Positions 1 to 6,226 of a stretch of 8,852 bases of DNA are shown here, piece after piece. The DNA comes from Pseudomonadota bacterium (GTDB taxonomy: Bacteria; Pseudomonadota; Alphaproteobacteria; Acetobacterales; Acetobacteraceae). The position numbers and the translations under genes were made by a program. The first letter of the stretch is position 1; every line of letters begins with the position of its first letter. The DNA lies in NCBI GenBank assembly GCA_021808985.1, contig JAKBAQ010000109.1, forward strand, positions 1 through 8,852, in the 5' to 3' direction. The notes beneath the pieces were generated by a model. That model had not been told where the DNA came from. It did not search any database and was given only the letters and a program-made list of their open reading frames with translations.

Positions 1-778
1 CGAGAACCGCCGTCTGCTCGCCGGTCAGCGGGTCGAACTCGGAGATTTTCTCGATTTCATCGCCAAATAGCGTAACCCGCCAGGCGCGGTCCTCATACTG
101 GCTGGGGAAGATGTCCACCACCTCGCCGCGCAGGCGGAAGGTGCCGCGGGTGAAGGCGGCGTCGTTACGGCGGTATTGCAGGTCCACCAGGGCCTTGGCG
201 AGGGTGTCACGGTCAATGCCGCCGCCGGTTTCCAGGCGCACCACCATTTTGGAATAGGTCTCGACCGAGCCAATGCCGTAAATGCAGGAGACGGAGGCGA
301 CGATGACAACATCGGAGCGCTCCAGCAGCGCCTGGGTGGCGGCGTGGCGCATGCGGTCTATCGTTTCGTTGATGGCGGAGTCTTTTTCTATATAGGTGTC
401 AGAGCGCGGGACATAGGCTTCGGGCTGGTAATAATCGTAATATGAAACGAAATATTCCACCGCGTTATCAGGGAAGAAGGATTTCATCTCGGCGTATAGC
501 TGCGCCGCCAGGGTTTTGTTGGGGGCGAGCACCAGAGTTGGGCGCTGGATGCGCTCGATCACCTTGGCCATGGTGAAGGTTTTGCCGGAGCCGGTGACGC
601 CGAGGAGAACCTGGTCGCGCTCGCCCTGCGCGATGCCCGCCACCAGCTGGTCGATGGCCGTTGGCTGGTCGCCGCTGGGCTGGAATTCGGAGACCACGCG
701 CAAGGGCCGCAGCGGCGCGCGCGGGGCGGGCTTCTCGGGGATGAACGTGACCGGGGCGGTGGGCAGAAAGGCGGACAT
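1..778 (-). CDS. uvrB: UvrABC excinuclease subunit B, 5' part only (C-terminus off the left edge)
   Basis: UvrB is the DEAD-like helicase subunit of nucleotide excision repair. It receives damaged DNA from UvrA, verifies the lesion and recruits UvrC. About 259 N-terminal residues are visible of a family length near 660-700. The N-terminal sequence has the family's SEFQPSGDQPTAI block (residues ~30-42). Walker A GVTGSGKT is at 60-67, followed by LAPNKTLAAQLYAEMKSFFP. The damage-probing beta-hairpin motif YYDYYQPEAYVP is at 113-124, and SVSCIYGIG follows near 162-170. I chose the ATG at 778 (MSAFLPTAPV...). An in-frame ATG at 808 would add ten residues. Neither has a clear ribosome binding site, and a -10-like TATACT lies just upstream of 778, so the mRNA may be leaderless. 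No alphaproteobacterial SOS box (GTTC-N7-GTTC) was found in the gap. The family call is near certain; the start is less so. Confidence 0.95.
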   Translation of the reverse strand, partial: MSAFLPTAPVTFIPEKPAPRAPLRPLRVVSEFQPSGDQPTAIDQLVAGIAQGERDQVLLGVTGSGKTFTMAKVIERIQRPTLVLAPNKTLAAQLYAEMKSFFPDNAVEYFVSYYDYYQPEAYVPRSDTYIEKDSAINETIDRMRHAATQALLERSDVVIVASVSCIYGIGSVETYSKMVVRLETGGGIDRDTLAKALVDLQYRRNDAAFTRGTFRLRGEVVDIFPSQYEDRAWRVTLFGDEIEKISEFDPLTGEQTAVL

Positions 779-783
779 GGCGC

Positions 784-813
784 AGTATATGGCCCGCGCC
801 TGGCGCATGGAAA
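784..813 (-). promoter_or_regulatory. Candidate sigma-70-type promoter for uvrB, possibly leaderless
   Basis: On the minus strand TTTCCA (813-808, 4/6 to TTGACA) and TATACT (789-784, 5/6 to TATAAT) are separated by 18 bases. The sixth base after the -10 is the A of the uvrB ATG at 778, so transcription could begin at or very near the start codon. The lack of a Shine-Dalgarno sequence agrees with this. It rests on hexamer matching by eye in a GC-rich genome. Confidence 0.35.
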
Positions 814-833
814 GGGGCGGCGCGCGCCGCCCC
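811..833 (-). terminator. Hairpin terminator after the phasin gene
   Basis: A perfect 20-nt palindrome, GGGGCGGCGC followed by its complement (814-833), starts ten bases after the phasin stop codon on the minus strand. A short TTT (813-811) follows. The stem is all GC and very stable, but the U tract is short, so termination may be partial. It sits between phasin and uvrB and overlaps the upstream edge of the candidate uvrB promoter, which suggests the two genes are separately transcribed. Confidence 0.6.
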
Positions 834-842
834 GCCGTGGGA

Positions 843-1304
843 TTATTTGTTGAAGAGCGCCTTCATTTCGCTCATCGCCTCGGAAAAGCGGTGGTTGAGC
901 TTCTCCATCGCCTCGGCATTGGCCTTCTGGATCAGATCGCCAAGCTCACGGGTGTTGGAGACCGCGTTTTCGTAGGCCTGCTTGAGCATGTCCGCCTGTT
1001 TGGCGGCGCGCGCGGCGGGCGCGTCGCTCACGGAAATGTCCTTCAGCGTTTCGGTCAGGCCGCTCATGGTGGATTGCATGATTTCCATGTGCCGGCGGGC
1101 AACGGCCTGAGCGCCCTCCAGCGCGACGCGGTTGGCCTCCGACAATGCCTCCAGATTGCGCTTGTGCGCGGCCAGAACGGCTTCCATGTCGGGCATCGAG
1201 GGGGTCTTCATGTCCTTGAACAGCTTGGTGAAATCAAGCCCTTTCATCGAGGAGGGCATGGTGAAGGCGGGTTCGGGCTTTTTGGGAGTCGGTTTTTCGG
1301 CCAT
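843..1304 (-). CDS. Phasin family protein (PHA granule-associated)
   Basis: The 153-residue product looks like a Phasin_2-type protein. Such proteins are small and amphipathic, coat polyhydroxyalkanoate granules in the cytoplasm, and control granule size and number. The N-terminus is Lys/Pro-rich (MAEKPTPKKPEPAF), followed by FTKLFKDMKTPSMPDMEAVLAAHKRN, a characteristic opening of alphaproteobacterial phasins. The rest is predicted almost wholly alpha-helical, with Ala/Glu/Met heptad-like spacing (EALSEANRVALEGAQAVARR, then a C-terminal helix NAEAMEKLNHRFSEAMSEMK). There is no signal peptide or membrane segment. AAAGGA lies about nine bases upstream of the ATG. The gene is 48 bp downstream of the COQ9/TetR-like gene on the same strand and is followed by a strong hairpin. 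The family call is firm. Which phasin type it is, and whether this organism makes PHB, are inferred; no phaC or phaA lies in view. Confidence 0.85.
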   Translation of the reverse strand: MAEKPTPKKPEPAFTMPSSMKGLDFTKLFKDMKTPSMPDMEAVLAAHKRNLEALSEANRVALEGAQAVARRHMEIMQSTMSGLTETLKDISVSDAPAARAAKQADMLKQAYENAVSNTRELGDLIQKANAEAMEKLNHRFSEAMSEMKALFNK

Positions 1305-1332
1305 GGATCATATCCTTTGCAGGTGAGCGGCT

Positions 1333-1348
1333 GGCCGGACCCCCGGCC
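1333..1348 (-). other. GC-rich hairpin between the COQ9/TetR-like gene and the phasin gene
   Basis: GGCCGG (1333-1338) and CCGGCC (1343-1348) form a 6-bp stem with a 4-base loop, starting five bases after the stop codon of the COQ9/TetR-like gene. No U tract follows on the minus strand, so it is not a convincing intrinsic terminator. It could attenuate read-through or stabilise the 3' end. No separate phasin promoter was evident in this 48-bp gap. Confidence 0.3.
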
Positions 1349-1352
1349 TGGC

Positions 1353-1976
1353 TCAGGCTACCTCAGATGGCGGTTCGGTGGAAGGCAAATCCGCCGCGGG
1401 CGGGGTGTCGTGGGGCGCGGTGGAGAAGCGCGCCGCCAGGGCGTCGGCCTTCATCAGCGCGGTATCAACAGCCGCCATGGTGGCGGCCAGATCCGCGCTC
1501 TCATCGCGCAGCCAGGCGCGCACGCCATAGCCCCAGACCAGCGCGAGGCCGCGCTTGCGCACCTCGCCACGGGCGCCGGTGGCGCGGACGCCCGCTGATT
1601 CCAGCAGCCAGCCCATGGAATCGACCGTGGCATGCGCCAGGCAGGCGGCGAGCGGCGGCGCGAAGGGCAGGAAGCGCAGCAGCGCCACCACGCCGGCGCG
1701 GTGGGCCTGCAAATAGTCAAACCGGCGCAGCATCGTATCAAACAGGCGGTCGCGCACGGAGCCTTCGGCCAGCGCGCCATGCAGGGCGTGACGATCCGCC
1801 AGGATGCCGAATTTGCGCAAAATATCGGCGCAGGCGGGAAAGCGCGCGCGGGCCTCGGCCAAATCCAGCCCGGCGCGCAGGGCGGCGGCCGCCGGGGAGA
1901 CCTTGCGCCACCCCGCCTCGGCGCCCAGCGCGAAGGCGGCGGTTACCAGGGCTTGGTCAAAATCTGTTTCGCTCAT
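1353..1976 (-). CDS. COQ9/TetR-like helical protein
   Basis: The product has 207 residues from the ATG at 1976 (MSETDFDQAL...), which has AAGG about nine bases upstream. An in-frame ATG at 2027 would add 17 unconserved-looking residues. The N-terminal part (DQALVTAAFALGAEAGWRKV...AAALRAGLDLAEARARFP) has the helix-turn-helix layout of a TetR DNA-binding domain: 'A...A..GW..VS...AA..AG.....' then a tyrosine-poor recognition helix. The C-terminal half (FDYLQAHRAGVVALLRFLP, ATVDSMGWLLESAGV, WLRDESADLAATMAAVDTAL) follows the COQ9 C-terminal pattern, in which a 'W..D.S.DL..TM..vD..L' block precedes the lipid-binding helix. COQ9 proteins bind isoprenoid intermediates and assist ubiquinone synthesis; TetR proteins repress genes. 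The sequence alone does not settle which applies. The tail (residues ~185-207) is Pro/Thr-rich and probably disordered. It lies directly upstream of phasin, so a regulatory role there is possible but unproven. Confidence 0.65.
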   Translation of the reverse strand: MSETDFDQALVTAAFALGAEAGWRKVSPAAAALRAGLDLAEARARFPACADILRKFGILADRHALHGALAEGSVRDRLFDTMLRRFDYLQAHRAGVVALLRFLPFAPPLAACLAHATVDSMGWLLESAGVRATGARGEVRKRGLALVWGYGVRAWLRDESADLAATMAAVDTALMKADALAARFSTAPHDTPPAADLPSTEPPSEVA

Positions 1977-2048
1977 GCCTGGGACCTTAGAAGCGCCGGG
2001 GCGGGTTGCCAATGGCTGGCCCGGCAAAACGGGGGCGGATGGGCCTGG

Positions 2049-2609
2049 CTATTCAACCTCGGACAGGCCGGCGCGGAAGCGCGCGGAGAGTTCCAGGTAA
2101 TGCGGCACGGTTTCATCCCAGCCGGCGCGTTCGGCGTCGGTCATCACGCGGGAGAGCTTGGCGGGGCTGCCGATCCACAGCTCCTGCGGGCCGATGCGCT
2201 TGCCAGGGCCCAGCAGGCCGCGCGCGCCGAGCAGGCCGGCCTGCTCGACCACCGCGCCGTCGAGCACGGTGGCGCCCATGCCGATGAAGGCGCGGGAGCG
2301 CAGCTTGCAGGCATGGATGATGGCGCTGTGGCCGATGGTGACGTCCTCGCCGATATCGGTGAGGAATTCGCCATGGTCGACATGGATGACCGTGCCGTCC
2401 TGGATGTTGGTGCGGGCGCCGACGATGATGGGGTTGGTGTCAGCGCGCAGGACGCAGTTGAACCAGATATTGGCGCCGGGGCCGACGCGCACGTCGCCGA
2501 TGAGGACGGCGGTGGGCGCGATCCAGGCGGTGGGGTGGATGGTGGGGGCGAGGCCGCCCAGGGCGTAGAGCAAGCCGGCCGGTTTGGCGATGACGGGGGC
2601 GCAGGGCAT
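2049..2609 (-). CDS. Gamma-carbonic anhydrase family protein (hexapeptide-repeat, YrdA/PaaY-like)
   Basis: The 186 residues form a left-handed beta-helix protein of the gamma-carbonic anhydrase family, which is usually trimeric with a metal ion between subunits. Hexapeptide repeats run from about residue 24 to 150 (HPTAWIAPTAVLIGDVRVGPGANIW...). The expected metal-site histidines are present: H76 in DGTVIHVD, and H94 and H99 in TIGHSAIIHA. The conserved LRAD.NPI.VG (53-64) and N-Q-D (68-71) are also there. The C-terminal helix is ELWIGSPAKLSRVMTDAE onward. Members may hydrate CO2 to bicarbonate, but many homologues show little activity in vitro, so catalysis here is inferred from the ligands. 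The ATG abuts the argC stop (TGAATG), which implies translational coupling. Start choice is therefore confident. No signal peptide; cytoplasmic. Confidence 0.88.
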   Translation of the reverse strand: MPCAPVIAKPAGLLYALGGLAPTIHPTAWIAPTAVLIGDVRVGPGANIWFNCVLRADTNPIIVGARTNIQDGTVIHVDHGEFLTDIGEDVTIGHSAIIHACKLRSRAFIGMGATVLDGAVVEQAGLLGARGLLGPGKRIGPQELWIGSPAKLSRVMTDAERAGWDETVPHYLELSARFRAGLSEVE

Positions 2610-3515
2610 TCAGATGTCTCCGAGCATGAGTTTGAGGTTCTGCACGGCGGCGCCGGAAGCGCCCTTGCCGAGATTGTCGAGCCGGGCGATGAGCACGGCA
2701 TGCTCAAAGGCGCCGTTGGCGCAGACGAAGATTTCGAGCTGGTTGGTGTCGTTCAGGGTGTCGGGCTCGAGCGTGCCGCTGTAAATTCCGGGATGGGTGA
2801 GGATATCGGGCGCATGGTCGTAATGCTCGCGATAGGTCTCGGAAATTTCATACGGCGTGGGGGTGCCTGGAAGCTGGTCAAGAAAAAGGGGGATGCATAC
2901 CAGCATGCCCTGGGCGAAATGCCCGACCGAGGGGACGAATAGCGGCCGGCGCGAGAGGCCGGAGAGCACCATGATCTCGGGGATGTGCTTGTGCGCGAGG
3001 CCGAGGCCGTAAAGCTCGAAAACCGGGCCGCCGGTGGCCTCGTGCGCGGCGATCATCGGTTTGCCGCCGCCCGAATAGCCGGAGACGGCGTTGATGCTGA
3101 GATGCTGGCCGTGCGGCAGGATGCCCGACTGGATGAGCGGGTGCAGCAGCGCGATGGCGCCGGTGGCGTAGCAGCCGGGGTTGGCGACATGGGTGGCGGC
3201 GGCGATTTTGCCGGGCTGGGCGGCGTCCAGCTCGGGAAAGCCGTATACCCAGCCGGGGGCGATGCGGTGGGCGGTGCTGGCATCGAGGATTCGCGCGCCG
3301 GGCGGGGCGAGCGCCACGGCCTCGCGCGCGGCGTCATCGGGCAGGCACAGCACGGTGACATCGGCGCCAGCCATGGCCTCGGCGCGGGCCTTTGGCGCCT
3401 TGCGGTGCGCCTCCTCCAGGGTGATCAGCTCAATTCCCGGCATGCCGCGCAGGCGCTGCGCGATGCCCAGACCCGTGGTGCCGGCTTGTCCGTCGATAAA
3501 AATACGTGCGCTCAT
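2610..3515 (-). CDS. argC: N-acetyl-gamma-glutamyl-phosphate reductase, type 2 (short form)
   Basis: ArgC reduces N-acetyl-glutamyl-5-phosphate to the semialdehyde with NADPH, the third step of arginine synthesis, in the cytoplasm. The 301 residues match the short type 2 class rather than the ~345-residue type 1 class. The nucleotide-binding loop GQAGTTGLG is at 9-17, and SVGH is near 196-199. The catalytic cysteine is C115 in ANPGCYATG, followed by INAVSGYSGGGKP (141-153). HKHIPE (175-180) carries the conserved histidine, and DNLGKGASGAAVQN (280-293) closes the active site. An AGAGAGG ribosome binding site lies just upstream of the ATG at 3515. The gene heads a minus-strand run, overlaps nothing on its 5' side, and is divergent from secB across 68 bp. 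In many alphaproteobacteria argC follows rpsI; here that linkage is absent. Very secure. Confidence 0.96.
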   Translation of the reverse strand: MSARIFIDGQAGTTGLGIAQRLRGMPGIELITLEEAHRKAPKARAEAMAGADVTVLCLPDDAAREAVALAPPGARILDASTAHRIAPGWVYGFPELDAAQPGKIAAATHVANPGCYATGAIALLHPLIQSGILPHGQHLSINAVSGYSGGGKPMIAAHEATGGPVFELYGLGLAHKHIPEIMVLSGLSRRPLFVPSVGHFAQGMLVCIPLFLDQLPGTPTPYEISETYREHYDHAPDILTHPGIYSGTLEPDTLNDTNQLEIFVCANGAFEHAVLIARLDNLGKGASGAAVQNLKLMLGDI

Positions 3516-3583
3516 AACCCTCTCTTATCATGGCGTTGCCGCTGTGCTAGGCGGGCGCGTACTCATAACAGGAAACTTTTCGC
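3516..3583. promoter_or_regulatory. Divergent argC/secB intergenic region
   Basis: This 68-bp gap must hold the start signals of both genes unless they are driven from inside each other. On the plus strand TTGCCG (3536-3541) could be a -35 for secB, but the best-spaced -10 candidate, TACTCA (3560-3565), is poor. AGGAAA (3570-3575) is a good ribosome binding site for secB. On the minus strand AGAGAGG serves argC. I see no clear operator palindrome and no ARG-box-like repeat. Confidence 0.4.
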
Positions 3584-4090
3584 ATGTCAGAAACCGCTCC
3601 CCCGGCCCAGCCGCAGCCGCCTCTCGCCCTCAATATCCAGTATACGAAGGATCTGTCCTTCGAGGTGCCCAACGCGCCGGCGATTTATACCCAGCTGCGC
3701 GCGGCGCCGACCGTGAATATCACGCTGGATGTGCAGGTGAAGCGCCTGCAGGAGGACCAGAACGTGTTCGAGGTGGCGCTGGCGATCCGCGCCGAGGGCA
3801 CCATTGCCCCGGCCACCAACGGCGCCACGGAGGAGAAGCCGGTGGTCGTGTTCATCGCCGACCTGGTATATGCCGGCGTGTTCACGCTGCATGAGATTCC
3901 GGAGAACCAGCAGGAGCCGGTGCTGCTGGTGGAGTGCCCGCGCCTGCTGTTCCCCTTCGCGCGCAATATTCTGGCCGATGTCACCCGTGACGGCAGCTTC
4001 CCGCCGGTGCTGCTCGGGCCGATCGACTTTGTGGGGCTTTGGCAGTCCCGCCGGGCGCAGGGGGCGGCGGCGCCCATCGCCAACGCCTGA
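3584..4090 (+). CDS. secB: Protein-export chaperone SecB
   Basis: SecB is a cytoplasmic tetrameric chaperone that keeps preproteins unfolded and passes them to SecA for export. The 168 residues include the family landmarks: a Pro/Ala-rich leader, LNIQYTKDLSFEVPNAP (16-32), VQVKRL (51-56), and VFIADLVYAGVFTLHEIPE (89-107), which covers the core strands lining the client groove. LLVECPRLLFPFARNILADVTRDGSFPPVLLGPIDF (113-148) is the most conserved block and contains the oligomer and SecA-contact surface. Length is normal for alphaproteobacterial SecB (about 150-170). AGGAAA lies about eight bases before the ATG. It stands alone on the plus strand, divergent from argC and convergent with tlpA, with its own hairpin terminator. 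High confidence. Confidence 0.96.
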   Translation: MSETAPPAQPQPPLALNIQYTKDLSFEVPNAPAIYTQLRAAPTVNITLDVQVKRLQEDQNVFEVALAIRAEGTIAPATNGATEEKPVVVFIADLVYAGVFTLHEIPENQQEPVLLVECPRLLFPFARNILADVTRDGSFPPVLLGPIDFVGLWQSRRAQGAAAPIANA

Positions 4091-4157
4091 GCGCCCGATG
4101 CGCTGAGATGGCGCCGCGGCGCGGTTTCAGCTCATCGCCGGGCAACCTGGTTCATGC

Positions 4158-4184
4158 ACGGCGCGCCCCACGGCGCGCCGTTTT
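4158..4184 (+). terminator. Intrinsic terminator of secB
   Basis: ACGGCGCGCC (4158-4167) pairs perfectly with GGCGCGCCGT (4172-4181) across the loop CCAC. TTTT follows at the stem end (4181-4184). It begins 68 bases past the secB stop and lies between convergent secB and tlpA. Read on the minus strand the stem has no U tract, so it mainly serves secB, though it could also slow transcription leaving tlpA. Confidence 0.75.
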
Positions 4185-4209
4185 GCTTATGCGCCGTTTG
4201 GTTTGGCGG

Positions 4210-4800
4210 CTATACGGGGATGAAGAGCTTCTTCTTGGCGGCCGGGCGCTTGCCGCCCAGGCCCCGCATGAAGGCGACCACCGCTTTGGTGTTCCAGTCC
4301 GCCGCGCCGTCCAGCCGCGCCACCATATGGCCGGCGGCGTTGATGATGATGGTGACGGGAATGCCGTTGGTGTTCAGGACGTTCATGTTGTTGCCGTTGG
4401 GGTCTAGCAGGATGGGCAGATCCTTGATGCCGTGGCTGCTGTAGAAGGGCACCACCGCGTCGGCGCCGTTCATGTCGATAGAGACCGGGAGGATGAGCGC
4501 GCCAAAGGGCTTGAGCCGGGGCGCCAGGCTGGCGAAGGTGGGCAGCTCGGCATCGCACGGGCCGCACCAGGTGGCCCACAAATTCACCAGAAGCGGGTGG
4601 CCGAGATAATGCGCCAGGGTGAGGCGCTTGCCCTTGAGGTTGGTGAAAACCATGGGCGGCGCGACGGTGGGGGCCATGCGGGTCATCACCTGGGCGGCGT
4701 CCGGCAGGTCGGACTCCGAGAGCTGCGCGGCGGAAAATTTGCCCCATCCGGCGGCGGCGGCTAGACCAGCGGCGGCGGCGATGGTGGATCGCCGGGACAT
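4210..4800 (-). CDS. TlpA-like thioredoxin-fold thiol-disulfide protein, exported
   Basis: The 196-residue product is a TlpA/ResA-like (AhpC-TSA/Redoxin type) thioredoxin that acts outside the cytoplasm, usually reducing cysteines in cytochrome c or copper-site maturation. The redox motif is WCGPC (residues 78-82, within LLVNLWATWCGPCDAELP). The cis-proline is P148 in NGIPVTIII. Before the fold come about 50 residues, beginning MSRRSTIAAAAGLAAAAGWG, a twin-arginine followed by an Ala-rich hydrophobic stretch. This looks like a Tat signal or a short membrane anchor, though the hydrophobic core is weak. The start is the ATG at 4800; the frame stays open further upstream, but that stretch lies inside argH. 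No good Shine-Dalgarno is visible. The C-terminus ends in a basic KRPAAKKKLF tail. It diverges from argH with only 19 bp between the chosen starts. Fold call firm; substrate unknown. Confidence 0.88.
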   Translation of the reverse strand: MSRRSTIAAAAGLAAAAGWGKFSAAQLSESDLPDAAQVMTRMAPTVAPPMVFTNLKGKRLTLAHYLGHPLLVNLWATWCGPCDAELPTFASLAPRLKPFGALILPVSIDMNGADAVVPFYSSHGIKDLPILLDPNGNNMNVLNTNGIPVTIIINAAGHMVARLDGAADWNTKAVVAFMRGLGGKRPAAKKKLFIPV

Positions 4801-4819
4801 CAGCAATGGGCGGACAGGT

Positions 4820-6226
4820 TTGACGGACAACAGCGAGACTCCAGCGACCAAGAAACTGCAATGGGGTGGCCGGTTTGGTGCCGGACCCGCGGCCGTGATG
4901 CAAGCGATAAATGTGTCCATCGGGTTTGATTCCCGCCTGTGGGCCGAGGATATCGCCGGCAGCCGCGCGCATGCCGCGATGCTGGGCGCGCAGCAAATTC
5001 TCACCCCCGAGGATGCCGCCGCCATCGATGCGGGGCTTGGCGAGATCGCCGCCGAGATCGAGGCCGGGAGGTTCGTGTTCGCCGATGCGCTGGAGGATAT
5101 CCACACCAATGTGGAGGTACGGCTGACCGAGCGCATCGGCGAGGCGGCACGCCGCCTGCATACCGGGCGCAGCCGCAACGACCAGGTGGCGACGGATTTC
5201 CGGCTCTGGGTGCGCCGCGCGATCGACGATGTGAGCGCGCAGGTGCGGGAGCTGATGCGCGCGCTGGCCACGCGCGCGGCGGAGCATGCGGGCAGCGTGA
5301 TGCCGGGCTTCACGCATCTGCAAACGGCGCAGCCGGTCACCTTCGGGCACCATTTGCTGGCCTATGTGGAAATGCTGGCGCGCGATGCCGGGCGGCTTGC
5401 CGATACCCGCCGGCGGCTGAACGAATGCCCGCTGGGGGCGGCGGCGCTGGCGGGGACTTCGTTTCCGATCGACCGGTTTGCCACCGCGGCGGCGCTGGGC
5501 TTTGAGCGCCCGACCGCGAACTCGCTCGATTCCGTCTCCGACCGCGATTTCGCGCTGGAATATCTCTCCGCGCTCTCCATTCTGGCGATGCATCTCTCGC
5601 GCTTCGCCGAGGAGATCATCATCTGGTGCTCCTCGCCCTACCGGCTGATCTCGCTCTCCGATGCGTTCACCACCGGCTCATCGATCATGCCGCAGAAGCG
5701 CAACCCGGATGCCGCCGAGCTTACGCGGGCCAAGACGGGGCGGATTTTCGGCCATCTGCTGGGGCTGCTGACGGTGATGAAGGGGCTGCCCATGGCCTAT
5801 GCGAAGGACATGCAGGAGGACAAGGAGCCGGTGTTCGACGCGAGCGAGGCGATTTCGCTCTGCCTGGCCGCGACCACCGGGATGGTGCGCGACCTGAGCG
5901 CCGATACCGCGCGTATGGCCGAGCTGGCGGGTTCGGGGTTTTCCACCGCGACCGACCTCGCCGACTGGCTGGTGCGGGTGCTGAAAATGCCCTTCCGCGA
6001 CGCCCACCATGTGACCGGACAGATCGTGCGGCTGGCGGAGGCCAGGGGGGTGGATATCGCGCAACTCACGCTTGAGGAGATGCGCGGGGTTGAGCCGCGG
6101 ATCTCGGCGGAGATTTTTGGCGTGCTGACGGTTGAGGCCTCGGTGGCCTCACGCGTGAGTTATGGCGGAACGGCGCCCGCGAATGTGAGCGCGCAGACGG
6201 CAAAATGGCTGGAACAACTCTCATGA
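4820..6226 (+). CDS. argH: Argininosuccinate lyase
   Basis: ArgH splits argininosuccinate into arginine and fumarate, the last step of arginine synthesis. It is a cytoplasmic tetramer of the fumarase/aspartase superfamily. From a TTG at 4820 the product is 468 residues (MTDNSETPATKKLQWGGRF...), the usual length. Signature features are WGGRF (15-19), the substrate loop HTGRSRNDQ (114-122), the catalytic histidine H167 in PGFTHLQ, and the mobile signature GSSIMPQKRNPD (286-297) with the catalytic serine. The C-terminal FSTATDLADWLV block is also typical. TTG is chosen because the conserved region starts right after it and it clears the divergent tlpA start. An in-frame ATG at 4781 would give 481 residues but overlap tlpA by 20 bp, and neither has a strong Shine-Dalgarno. 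Its stop overlaps the next ATG (ATGA), making it the first gene of argH-lptM-lysA. Product certain; start about 65% sure. Confidence 0.96.
   Translation: MTDNSETPATKKLQWGGRFGAGPAAVMQAINVSIGFDSRLWAEDIAGSRAHAAMLGAQQILTPEDAAAIDAGLGEIAAEIEAGRFVFADALEDIHTNVEVRLTERIGEAARRLHTGRSRNDQVATDFRLWVRRAIDDVSAQVRELMRALATRAAEHAGSVMPGFTHLQTAQPVTFGHHLLAYVEMLARDAGRLADTRRRLNECPLGAAALAGTSFPIDRFATAAALGFERPTANSLDSVSDRDFALEYLSALSILAMHLSRFAEEIIIWCSSPYRLISLSDAFTTGSSIMPQKRNPDAAELTRAKTGRIFGHLLGLLTVMKGLPMAYAKDMQEDKEPVFDASEAISLCLAATTGMVRDLSADTARMAELAGSGFSTATDLADWLVRVLKMPFRDAHHVTGQIVRLAEARGVDIAQLTLEEMRGVEPRISAEIFGVLTVEASVASRVSYGGTAPANVSAQTAKWLEQLS

Noticed and set aside
779..842. SOS/LexA operator before uvrB
   Set aside because: No GTTC-N7-GTTC or GAAC-N7-GAAC arrangement is present on either strand.
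516..1598. A 360-codon plus-strand open frame opposite uvrB, phasin and the COQ9-like gene
   Set aside because: It covers three real genes and their gaps on the other strand; composition is a codon-bias artefact.
1977..2027. Upstream ATG of the COQ9/TetR-like gene
   Set aside because: The 17 added residues look arbitrary and the internal ATG at 1976 has a better-placed AAGG.
1632..2942. A 436-codon open frame on the plus strand opposite the carbonic anhydrase and argC genes
   Set aside because: It is antisense to two well-recognised proteins, is Gly/Ala/Asp-rich in the way GC-rich third positions produce, and matches no family I know.
4619..4819. Long N-terminal extension of ArgH in the open plus-strand frame
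   Set aside because: The extension lies antisense to tlpA, shows no ArgH-like sequence before TDNSETPATKK, and would make ArgH far longer than its family.
4187..5593. A 468-codon minus-strand open frame opposite argH and across tlpA
   Set aside because: Arg/His/Pro-rich shadow of argH and out of frame with the real tlpA; no recognisable domain.
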